Positions 23,301 to 35,300 of a stretch of 64,000 nucleotides of DNA are shown piece by piece (position 1 is the stretch's first letter; each line of letters begins with the position of its first letter). A model generated the notes under the pieces. It ran no database searches and was not told the origin of the DNA. It saw only the letters and a program-made list of their open reading frames with translations. The DNA lies in contig OX465121.1 of NCBI GenBank assembly GCA_949987565.1, positions 1,753,117-1,817,116 on the forward strand. Reading direction: 5' to 3'. The position numbers were made by a program, and so were the translations under genes. The DNA comes from Luidia sarsii (lineage: Eukaryota > Echinodermata > Asteroidea > Paxillosida > Luidiidae).

Positions 23301-26300
23301 GATGGGGAACTTTTTTGAACAACTTAAGAAAATGGTAAAAAAAACTTTGAATCTACCGGGACTTTGCGTACCAGCGCTCTTACAATCTGAACTACATGTA
23401 TCAAGCTCTTAGATGGCGACCTGACCTTCGCAGTCCCCAAATACTCAACTAAACTTTGTAGGGATGGGGGCACCAGCCAGAAACATTTAAAGGGGAATGC
23501 AATCCAAGAAATAAAGTTTGCTTATCTGATTGGGTGTTAAAAACAACCTACAATTACCTACATGTATGAGTCACTCACGTACGATTTTCATAAAGAGAGA
23601 AAATTCATGGAATTGTAGGTCGAATTTGCAGTCCCGTACGTAGCCATCTTTTCAAACGTGCCGCTGCTGATTGCTGGGGGTGTGATGTCACAATGGAGGA
23701 GATGACAACTGCGTCTGATTGATCAATAAACCTTTTCGATGTTCGCAAAGCATCATGGGTATAGATGACAAACTAACCGTATTTTTATCACACAACTCTA
23801 TGGCGAATTTTTTAATTTTTTTTATTAACCATATCGAGGGACTTTCAGAAATGAAACTCACTCAGAATTTTTGTCTAGATACCAGCAACCAAATAATTTT
23901 TTTGTCGGAGTTTGGCCCGTAAGTCCTCCCAATCCTCCTTGATTAGCATGGAGGTGAAGTGATGGCTACAGTACTAATCACATTCACATCCTTTCGATTT
24001 ATATTGAGTACTATTGGTAGCCGATTTTGAGAAATATCTCCACTTTCATGGCCACAGCCCACTTCCTAAGTAACTCAGGTTTCTTGTCCTTGTTGGGAAT
24101 TGCATGGAAAGTGTTTTCCAGCTTTTTCCTGCTGGCATTTTTACAGCCAAAAGCCTGGAAGTACATTATCATATAGCTCGCGAGTGTACACAAGCTACGC
24201 GCAGTATAGGGGCACATCCGGGCACCTCAATACTCATAGTCATACTGCAGTTATCCGTTGTCACGTCACATCCCTGCAATCAGCGGCGGCGTTTTAAAAA
24301 AGGTGGCTACGTACGGGAACGCAAATTCAATGATTTTTCACTCCTTATGAAAATTGTACAGTATGTGAAATTATAGGTTGTTTTTAACACCCAATCAGAT
24401 ATAGTGTAAGCAAACTTTATTTCTTTGGTTGCATTCCCCTTTAACCATTAACTGCTGTATACAAGGGATTATGCCCTCATTTTCATTCAGTTGCAAACAA
24501 TCAATTGTTATAAACCTTGCTGCAGCAATTCAGGGATCATTTAAAGTGGATGCGACGTTTTCAAAAAGTTGAATTTTAGAAAATAAATTCTTTGTGATGC
24601 ATTTGCTAAGCTTATTTATGGTGATTTACCCTGAGTGAAATCAGAAGGCATGCTTCCAAAATGAAAACAATACTCACAATTGTATTCATGAAGTAGGCAT
24701 TTGTTCTATGAATGCATGATTTTGGATTGTCACCTACATGTTTCACATTGTGAATGAATCTTCAAACAATTTGTAATGAGTTTATTATATTAATTGATTG
24801 CATGTACATACATGTACTGTACATAGCAATATCTTTCCCTCATTTGTTTCATTTTTTCAATTGTAGCTGAAGCCCAAAGAGACGGTGATGGCACCTACAT
24901 GAAGGGAGACACTTCTGTACCATCTTATCATCATGACAGTTTTCCTATGTCAACTGAGAACTGGGACCTGGGTAAATTTTCATCGGATTCTAGTTAGTCA
25001 CAGATGTTGTACAATTTAAAGTCTCTTCAAAAGACAACTGAAATATTCATTTCAAGTCTGATGAACTGAAAAAACACCAAAGGTTAACCCTCAAAGAAAC
25101 GGGTTGTTTTGAACCCCCCCCCCTCCCAGATCTGTCGTTCAATGATGAATTTTAATGGTTAATAGAGAATTACATTAAGAACCAACAATAGCATACATGG
25201 CAATATTGGCCCTTGAGAGGACGAGAGGAAGCACAAGTACAAGATATATGTGGTCTTCTCCAGCTAAGCCTTGCTGAGCGTTTTTTGCAATATTCAGTAC
25301 ACGTAGGTGCTAGTTGTGCACGCTGTAAAGCCTTAGTGTAACTTGAGCCAATAAACTGGAGTTTGACCAGTTTGATTACAATCAACTGACATTGCCTGAC
25401 CCGAATGGGGCCCAAAGGTGAAACATAGTAACTCGAGTAATTAACCATAAGTGAGCGAAAAGGCCACAGACTAGAGTGCTAGCAAGATACGCTAGCGAAC
25501 TGGTTTAGCAAGATACCTACACTAAACCACTGCACAGGAATTCACGTAAGTACATAACTACAAGAAAAAGCATCAAGCCCCCTGTCCATTAAAACCAGAG
25601 GGTCAAAGGTCATGATAATACAGAATAGAAAGCGAGCTCTGTTGATAAGCTTTAGAAACAAATCCGGTGAATTTTTAATTTAACCAAATGGTCTGAGGCA
25701 TGGTAAACCCACGGGTTCCCCCCTCTAGCAAGGCACCGCCCCCATTAGTGCCCCCTGCCCCGTACGGAGGGGGACTCCAGGGAAGAGGTCCTGAGGGTAG
25801 GCGAGGCAAAAATGCAAGCTTAACCAAGTACGCATCCAGGCATGAGTACAGCAATTTGCATGAGGGCATAAGTGAAATCAGCGGCAAACCTGTGTAGATG
25901 ACCAGTCTAACGTGGCCAGAGGGCAAGAAACAATCCTCCCAAGCAGACCAAGGCTGCCAGGCACACAAAGCTGCGAAGGAACCAGTTTATACCGTCCCCA
26001 CAAGTGGGGTACTGAGAAGTGCTCTCCTGCAAGGCAGCACCAAATGGATAATGAACAAGTTGGGAGACTGACCAACTCCCCCAGAGAAAACAGAAACACA
26101 AGAGTGCACTGCACCCTGGGCTGTGATGAGCCCAAGTGTAACATCACCAGGGGGATTTTAACCGGCCCACATGAATACGTGGCGGACTTGGCTACACTTC
26201 ACTGATAGAGAATAGAGCATGTTGAATACCTAGCCCAACTGACCCAGCACAGAGATAGGGTGACCACAGTTCCCCTCTGGACCTGACTGTGCATGCCTGC

Positions 26301-29300
26301 GCCCTCATTGGCTTACGCCAACTTGTTATACAGGGAAAGGCTGGCTTCACTCCAAGGCATTAGTGCCCAACTACAAAATGGAACTGCCCCTTATAAGGGG
26401 ACCTCCTGAGAAGGGGGTAACTGCCCCAGACAAGTATGTACTCGTTGCTCTTGCTAACGCCCAGGCACCGGTGAGAACCGCTGCTCATGGAAGTGACAAC
26501 AAACTAGAGGAGGGAGGGAGGGAATTGTCGGATGTCTTGCACGCTTAGCTGTATAGCAGGAAGAGGGAGAGAATGCGCGAGATCGCTACAGCTTGCCTGT
26601 CTCCTGGGCAGGGATTGGCCGGCGATAAAGGACCAACAGGAAAGCGACCAATCGTGAGTAGGCTATGATGGCCCCCTCGCGAAGCAGGCCATTGGAATGC
26701 CTGCTCTCACCCCCTCTGTGCCAAAGGTTTTTTTCCGGAAACAAGTGCCGGAAAACCATATTAATGAGCTAATTATGCACTATACACTGCACTATGGATT
26801 CTATGCTTTTAAGTAGTAAGTCAATGCAAAAAATTTGCATCAAACTACACCATGGCCCTCAAAAATGTTCACTGTCAGAGAACGGCACCTCCAATTCTAA
26901 TTGAAGTCAAAATGTGCCTAATAAGCTGGCCAAAAAAGTCATAAAGCTTCAGCATGGAGACAAAAATCACTGAGATGCTATAAAGAACAAACTACAGAGG
27001 AATCTTTGAGGGTTAATAACAAGTGTTTTTTTTCTTCAATATTTTAATACAAACAAACAAAGGACAAGGAATGTTTTAATAATATACTGTAGCATACATG
27101 TACATATTCATGTACCGGATATATCAACGTACAAGTTTCATGGCAAATACCGGTAATGATCCATTTTGCACATAATATACCGGTATTGTAACAGTACTTT
27201 TGTACCTTAGATGTATCTTGACCCAATACATGTACATACATGGTGATAGTTTGATGCTAGCAGAAGCCATGTTCTTTACTCCTGTACACAGGGTAGCATG
27301 ACTAAGCACCCAGCCAGTGTGTTCCTATAAGCTTTTCTTCCTTACTAACCTTGGTAGGAAATACCTGATTTATCACATTGAACCACTTTCATGCAAACAT
27401 CCTGATTATACTGTCCTAAACTAAGAAGTTGAACACAAGGCAAACATAAAATCAATGAGGTTTACCTTATTGAATAAACTGGTAGTGCATGTTGCCTTTA
27501 ACTTGTATGCAGAAGAGACACCTCAAGAGAAACTTGTTCAGCAAGCTGAATCAGAGAGACTCCATACGGTAACAGGGTGAGCCAATACTTAATTGATATT
27601 CTTTGAGGTTGTGTATAATGGCAAACGTAAAGTTAAAGTAATTTTGTTATGACAATTCTTAATTACATTTTTACAATAATTTTGAGGGTGAATCATTACG
27701 AAAGAGGTGAATTACAAAAATGTTGCAAACTGCTTACTGACTAAAATTACCAAAATGTAAATCTTAAAATTTAGTGGGCCTTTCTCAAAGGCAGAGTGAC
27801 AAGGACAAAACAGATACATGTACACGAAGGAAGGGGGAGAGAGTGAATAGGACACGGATGAGAAACAGAGGACAAAGAGTGAAGCTGGTAGGGAGAGATC
27901 AAAGGGAAGGGCAAGGAGTAGGGTAGGGATTAGTGAGAAGAGGGGGAAAGATCAAAGAGAAGGGCAAGGAGTAGGGTAGGGTTTAGTGAGAAGAGGGGGA
28001 AAGATCAAAGAGAGAAGTGTGAAGGACTGAACACAAAAGAAGGGTTATCAGAAAGCTGCATGGTGTTAGTCATTACCCTCCTGGATGTTGAGACCATGTG
28101 GTTGAATAGTCCGAAGACGCTTCATCCACATTTTCTCACGGCTAAGACGGACAGCATTACTACGGTGACCAAGTGATTCTATGCCCAGTACACTCATATC
28201 TGATATCGAATGATCAGGGAGATTGAAGTGATACCCAACAGGGGTGTCCATTTTACCGGTTTTGATAGTAGACCTATGGCCATAGATCCGTTTTTGAGGG
28301 TGTTTTTGGTCTCGCCAACATACTGAATATGGTCACCGCCCCAATTGGGACGATGTACGGTGTATTGACCGAGAACAACATTGGTACACCAGGCGTGTCA
28401 AGGAGGCCATCCACATCCGACTTCGCCGAAACAACATCAATCGAGACAGCGGCATTGACATCCCCGGTTTCTGGCTCCCCACCATCAGACACCACGACCG
28501 CCGACCCACCACAGACGGGGCCGCTAGTGGACGCCAGAATCGCGCGCCAAACCGCACAATCACCACTACGACGTCCGCAAACCGGTACACAGGAATCGGC
28601 GAAGCGGACATAAACAGACGCCGCAGCGCGCATTCTTCAGTTGCCTGATGAAGGTTCGCAGTTAGCAACCGAAACGTCGCCACCAGCAACGACACATCGC
28701 GTGACTTTGATCACCCTTTCCACTTATACTGAATATTACAAACTCTACAAGAGATGAGGTATATGATGTTTGAGGTAGTGCACGTGATAGAGCCATAGGT
28801 CGTGTGGGTAGTTCCAGAAGAATGTCCATTGAAATAGTCTATTTCCTTGACATGTGTCTTGCAAACAATGCATTTCGCGGTACACTTAAATGTACCAAAT
28901 TTGGTAGGAGGTGAAGAGTCCAAAGGGGGAACCTCTGCTCGGACAATTAAGTCACGCAGGTTACGGGGGCTCCTGAAAGCCAAAACAGGCGAATTAGGAA
29001 TGGCATCAGCCAGACGATCTGAAGTGTGCAAAGGCATGCAAAGGAAGGAGCCATGCGCGTGCCCATGGCAGTGCCATGCACTTGAAGATAGTGCTTGCCA
29101 AGAAAGGAGAAATTGTTCTTGGCCAGCACTAGCCTCATGAGGGTGGTTATGTCAGAGATGGGTGGAGAAGACTGTTTTCCTTTGGCCAGGGCTGAGGAGC
29201 AAGCTTGAATGCCTTCTTCCTGTGGGATGTTAGTGTATAGAGAGGAAACATCAATGGTACCAATTATAGCAGTGGTCGGAATTTGATCCTTGACACTTTC

Positions 29301-32300
29301 CAACTTTCGCAGAAAGTCGGGAGTGTCATGGACGTATGAGGGGATTTGGGGAACCAAGGGTTTGAGAAAAGAGTCAATGAAAAGAGATAAGTGTTCCGTA
29401 GGTGAACCATTGCCAGAGATGATGGGTCTGCCTGGGTTGTTGGCCTTGTGAATTTTCGGGAGAAAATGCATGCCTCTTCATGGGTGACCTTGAGGAACAC
29501 ATGCTCAGTGAGACAATTAAGTCACGCAGGTTACGGGGGCTCCTGAAAGCCAAAACAGGCGAATTAGGAATGGCATCAGCCAGACGATCTGAAGTGTGCA
29601 AAGGCATGCAAAGGAAGGAGCCATGCGCGTGCCCATGGCAGTGCCATGCACTTGAAGATAGTGCTTGCCAAGAAAGGAGAAATTGTTCTTGGCCAGCACT
29701 AGCCTCATGAGGGTGGTTATGTCAGAGATGGGTGGAGAAGACTGTTTTCCTTTGGCCAGGGCTGAGGAGCAAGCTTGAATGCCTTCTTCCTGTGGGATGT
29801 TAGTGTATAGAGAGGAAACATCAATGGTACCAATTATAGCAGTGGTCGGAATTTGATCCTTGACACTTTCCAACTTTCGCAGAAAGTCGGGAGTGTCATG
29901 GACGTATGAGGGGATTTGGGGAACCAAGGGTTTGAGAAAAGAGTCAATGAAAAGAGATAAGTGTTCCGTAGGTGAACCATTGCCAGAGATGATGGGTCTG
30001 CCTGGGTTGTTGGCCTTGTGAATTTTCGGGAGAAAATGCATGCCTCTTCATGGGTGACCTTGAGGAACACATGCTCAGTGAGGCTCCATGCCGTCCCTGG
30101 ATTTGGTGGAGATACATAGATGACGTGTACTTCATTTGGACTAGGGACGGTAGCAGCTTGAATGCTTTCTTTGACCACATCAATTCCTTCCATAGGACTA
30201 TCAAATTCACATGGGAGCAGTCTCTTCAACAGACCCACTTTCTGGACGTCAACGTCCGGAAAGACCTCAATACACTCACTACTGACTTGTATTCTAAGCC
30301 CACCGACACTCATCAATATCTCCATTCCTCCAGTTGTCACCCCAGACACTGTAAGACTGGTATAGCTTACAGCCAGGCCCTCAGATTGAGGCGCATATGT
30401 TCCAATGAGTCTGACTTTCGCCGCCATACACGTGTATTGGCCAGTAACTTGGTTGCTAGAGGCTATAGTTCTCGCCAAGTGAAGAACTCCATTGCTAAAG
30501 TCTATTCCATTCCCAGAAGTTCGGCACCAAAACAAAAGCCACCAGGTCCCAAGGACAAGCCCAAGGTTCCCTTAGTTACTTCCTACCACCCTTTTCTTCC
30601 TCCTCTGAGGAAGAAATGCATTGTTTGCAGGACACATGTCAAGGAAATAGACTCTTTCAATGGACATTCTTCTGGAACTACCCACACGACCTATGGCTTT
30701 ATCACGTGCACTACCTCAAACATCATATACCTCATCTCTTGTAGAGTTTGTAATATTCAGTATGTTGACGAGACCAAAGCACCCTAAAAAAACGGATCGA
30801 TGGCCATAGGTCTACTATCAAAACCGGTAAAATGGACACCCCTGTTGGGTATCACTTCAATCTCCCTGATCATTCGATATCAGATATGAGTGTACTGGGC
30901 ATAGAATCACTTGGTCACCGTAGTAATGCTGTCCGTCTTAGCCGTGAGAAAATGTGGATGAAGCGTCTTCGGACTATTCAACCACATGGTCTCAACATCC
31001 AGGAGGGTAATGACTAACACCATGCAGCTTTCTGATAATCCTTCTTTTGTGTTCAGTCCTTCACACTTCTCTCTTTGATCTTTCCCCCTCTTCTCACTAA
31101 TCCCTACTCTACTCCTTGCCCTTCCCTTTGATCTTTCCCCTTCCTCTCACTAATCCCTACCCTACCCCTTGCCCTTCCCTTTGATCTCACTGCTTCACTC
31201 TTTGTCCTTTGTTTCTCACCCTTGTCCTATTCACTCTCTCCCCCCCTTCCTTCGTGTACATGTATCTGTTTTGTCCTTGTCACTCTGCCTTTGAGAAAGG
31301 TCCTGCTAGGATCGAAACGTCAGGCCCACTAAATTTTAAGAAATACCTTACATGTTTATTACACTGCTGCAATCTTTAACAACGAATCTGGCAACGTGTC
31401 ACGATCGCCCACACACCGTGCATGTCCATTGCATGCCTGCATCCACCGAAAGCACTTCCCTCTGTTGGACTTTGGTTTTGGAAAAGGCCAAAAATTTCCT
31501 CTCTTCTCAGAGTATTGAGAGTCAGAATTACGATGAAAATAAAAACACCGCTTGACCATGGTTAAGAATAAAACTCTGCTTTGCAAAGGATTTGCATGGA
31601 ACATATGAAACAAAAGTAAACACAACGGAAAGTGTGTAGTTAAGAATACAAAATTTAAAACATTATGTCCGACAAAATGGCGGCAATTTGTCGGACCTTA
31701 AATCGCGCGTTGTGATTGGTCAATTTGTTAAGGGGCGTGGCTTACTGGATTGGTGTATTGGTTGTTTCCATCTAAGTGAAAATGGGGGTGTTTTCCATGG
31801 AGATATACGGCAGTTAATGGTTGAATGCTTCTGATTGGTGCCCCCGCCCCATCAAAGACTAGTTGACTATTTGGGAAGGCCACATCTAAGGGCAGCAGGA
31901 TAGCTCAGATGGTGAGAGTGCTGGTACGCAAAACAGAGGTCTTGTCTTTAGTTTAAGTCCCAGTCAAGTCAAAGTTTTCTTTGGTATTTTAAATCAAGTC
32001 AGTTTTTCCATTGTTTATTTGTCAAGTTGATTTTGTTTAAAACCACCATATGTCTTTCCCAGAATGACTCAATCTCAGAGGAGTGAACTGAACAGGAAAT
32101 TGCTTGAAGTACACAACAGCAATAGTTTATCAACAAAGTGAGTATTCAGTGTAATGCGAGAGTTTGACTTTGTCCCCTTTTATTTATTTCCCTTTGGTGT
32201 GCCACCATTCAACTCTATGGCAACTATTATGGAACAACAAATACAGTCGACTCCGTTGTAACAAGCTTCGTTATGATGACAACTCAGTTATAACAAGCTT

Positions 32301-35300
32301 ATTTTCAAAGTTCCGATCAATTTGTGCACATTTGTATAGCTCTCCGAATAAAAACTTCCATTTGAGCCCAAGTTACCTCGCCATGACCCGGGAGAGTTTG
32401 CGGTGGGGACGATGAATGAAAGCTCCATTGTTGAAATGTGATACAATGTAAGGTCGGCTTCCCTTAAAAAAAAAGTATGTCTATTGACTGAAAAAAATCT
32501 TCCACAGTGGGAAGGGATGATCGCCCTCTAATTAAAAACATCTATTTTAATTTTGAGTCCAGTGGGGAAAAACCGGGAGAGTTTCCATTGGGGAGGATCG
32601 ACAGCTTCAATTTAAACAAAAATGTGATACAATGTAACAATACATCGGTTTCCATAAAAAGTGTCCAGACTGAACAAAATGCACATCCATGGTGGCTTCA
32701 CGCGCTTTCCAGGGATCACACCCTGCTTTTCATTAACCACTTAACTCCGGGACCTCCGAATCCGGAGCTCCATTGGCTTTACTATGCGACGGGGCCGTCC
32801 GATTCCGGGCACCACTATTGTCCACATTCTTAACAAAGACTCTTTTCAGCTTAGAACAAAGCAATACGAATCAGTACAAAGACCCTTTTTGACGCAAGTT
32901 GCCACATGAATTGCAAGATTAGCAGCAGTAATTGTGCAATTGTGGGACTTTTACTGTGGAGGATCGAGGGATACCGCGCTGCAGCTGAAAACACGCGGGG
33001 GACATTGTCTTTGCATGCCACACCGCCCAACGATCGTCTGTCTGGCATTGGAATTCCCCCCACATTCTGTACCGTAATCTGTACGCTCGGTTGTGGCAGA
33101 CCAACTCGAAGATTTGACTGCCTGGAGTGGAGGCTGGAGTCTGCGGTCAGGGATTGACAGCGCCGTACACGCACACACACACACAAGTCCGTTACAGTCC
33201 ATTGACGACGCACAAAGGGCCCTTTTTCGAACGGATAATCTCTTGACAAAAGCCACTACGACGTCCGAATTGTGCCAAGTATTACTCTCTTGTACCCATA
33301 GTATACACTTATCGATATATTTCACAGAAATATATTGTTCCCATTGTTTTAGTGAGATTTGAAAATGATGCATTGTTAAAAAAACCCCGTATGGCGGTCA
33401 TCGGCGCTGAAAACCCCCTGGAGCGAAGTGGTTAATATGCAAACAACAACTCTGCTACAAGTGATTGGGGATTACACAAAGCAGGTGCAACTTTCAAACA
33501 AAGGAAAGGATAACTGGCTTTGATTGTATATGTATCAAAATATAAAAGATTTGATAAAAATTATAATGCTTGACCACTTTTTATAGTTCAATTGATTAGA
33601 ATCCCTGGATCCTGGCATAGACCCTAGCATAGACAGTTGACTGCAAACCACATATAAAGGTATCACAGTTAATTCAATGAGGTTTTGCCTTGCTCGACAT
33701 GATAAATACTAAGTGCTGACTGCTCAGTGCTTTGCCCGATGCCTGATAGAAATATTTCAGGCAGCTCAGGCGGGTTCCGAACCCGTGACTCCCGCTTTCT
33801 ATTATGGACATCTTGACCACTGAGCTGGTCGAGGTCGTGTGGTGGATTTGAATGATGTAGGGGCGTGTACCGCATTGCATCATAGATATAACATGATGCT
33901 TGCGTCAAGGTGAATGTATTTCAATGAGGTTTTGCCTTGCTTGACGTGATAAACATGGAGTGCTCACTGCTTTTTAACAAATTGAAAAATGTCAAAGAAA
34001 ACTTTGACTGGAATGGGATTTAAACCTGAGACGTCTGGTAGATGTGTACCATCCTATCTGAGCTATCCAGCCATTAGGTGGTGGTCTTCCCAAATGGTCA
34101 ACTAGCCTTTGCTGGGGTGGGGGCACCAGTCAGGAGCAATTTAATCATTAACCACTTTGCGCCGGGCATTTTTCCATTGCCCATGACTGCTGGGGTGTCC
34201 CCAGCACAAAGTGGTTAACTGCCATATATATCTGAGGATCACACTTCCAATACAAGCAACCAATTGTTGTAAACCTGGCTACAGCAGCTGGGGATGCAGC
34301 TTTTTCAATTTAAGTCAAATAAATACAGGCAAAACTGTCTGGAAACCTTTGAACAAATTAGTAAATGGCGATGAAATCTTTGACTAGGCCGGGTACTTGA
34401 ACCCGAGACTTCTGGATTAACATACCTGTGCTCTTCCATTAGGTATCCGACCCTTTGATGGTGGCTTTCGCAAATAGTCAACTAGCCTCTGCCATGTTTG
34501 GGGTGCCAGTCAGAAGCATGTAACCATTAAATGCCATATATATCCAGGGATCAAGCCTCTGCTTTCATTCAGGATCACACAAGGTGGATGCTTTAAAGTT
34601 TTCAATTTAAGTCAAACAAAAAGTTAAAGAAATTTTCTTTTTCTTCTTTAGTTTTGAAGATAATGAGGAGCAGGGAGAATCCTCTGAACAAGAGGTAGAG
34701 GAAATCAGATTGCCAAAACAGTTACCAAGAGCAGGGGGACCTGCACAACTGCAACACAATGGTAAGATAGATTTGGGACCTGATGCAGTCTTTGTGCCAG
34801 GGGATGGCTGTCTGCTCTAAAACATGCATTGCTCTTCTGCAGTGCCTCAAAGGACATCCTGTAGATACATTCAGGGTTCCCGCGGTCATGGAAAACCTGG
34901 AAAGTCATGGGATTTTGAATTTTTTTCCAGGCCTGGAAAAGTCATGAAAAATTAAAAAATTGAAATTTATAAATTTGTACTATTTTGCAGAGCTGCCAAC
35001 TAGTAAGGATTTCCGTCATTGGTACGGAAAATAACTATCATAATGGAAGTACGGGATGTTGCTAAAATTACGAATTTCAGTAATGCACTATTGCAATAAT
35101 GCACTATTTCTGATAGGCTGACCGGCTAAACGTTACTGACACAGTATGTAAGAATTTTTCTGATAGGCTGAACGTTATTGACATATCGCATCAGAATTTT
35201 TCTGATTGGCTGACTGGCTAAACGTTAACGACATAGTACGTAAGAATTTTTCTGATTGGCTGACTGATCCCAACTGTGCGTGATGATACAATACTAGACT

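Larger units (their letters stand above)
28320..28736 (+). mobile_element. Nested 5'-truncated PLE-B insertion (395 bp) with 11-bp duplication
   Basis: ATACTGAATAT at 28320-28330 and 28726-28736 flanks the insert. The uninterrupted target is seen in the right PLE-A copy near 30750-30760. The insert contains the GIY-YIG C-terminus, a stop, the hammerhead-like core and the CACCCTTTCCACTT end. It is inserted in + orientation into the reverse-strand PLE-A endonuclease gene, so PLE-B moved after PLE-A. Confidence 0.9.
27713..31337. mobile_element. Compound Penelope-like element, family PLE-A, two copies head to head
   Basis: Left copy on the reverse strand: 3' end (27713-28065), GIY-YIG (28066-28941, interrupted), RT N-terminal half (28942-30041). 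Right copy on +: RT C-terminal half with YIDD (30050 onward), GIY-YIG, 3' UTR and terminal hairpin block to 31337. The strands meet at 30042-30049. The reverse part carries a 570-bp tandem duplication and a nested PLE-B insertion. Each copy is 5'-truncated and internally deleted. Both 3' ends face outward, as in the PLE-B insertion at 17430. No target-site duplication was found for the compound as a whole. It fills much of intron 4. Confidence 0.88.

Noticed and set aside
28274..28695. 119- and 120-residue reverse-strand frames over the nested PLE-B
   Set aside because: The + strand carries the recognisable GIY-YIG C-terminus with a proper stop; the reverse frames are shadows.
31890..31960. 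tRNA gene
   Set aside because: A- and B-box-like words exist but acceptor and anticodon stems do not pair and several similar copies share a non-tRNA tail; SINE-like instead.
34786..34868. FVPGDGCL followed by ALKHALLFC, reminiscent of an OTU protease start
   Set aside because: Very short, needs a frameshift, lacks the catalytic DGNC arrangement (no Asn-Cys after DG), and no further OTU sequence follows.
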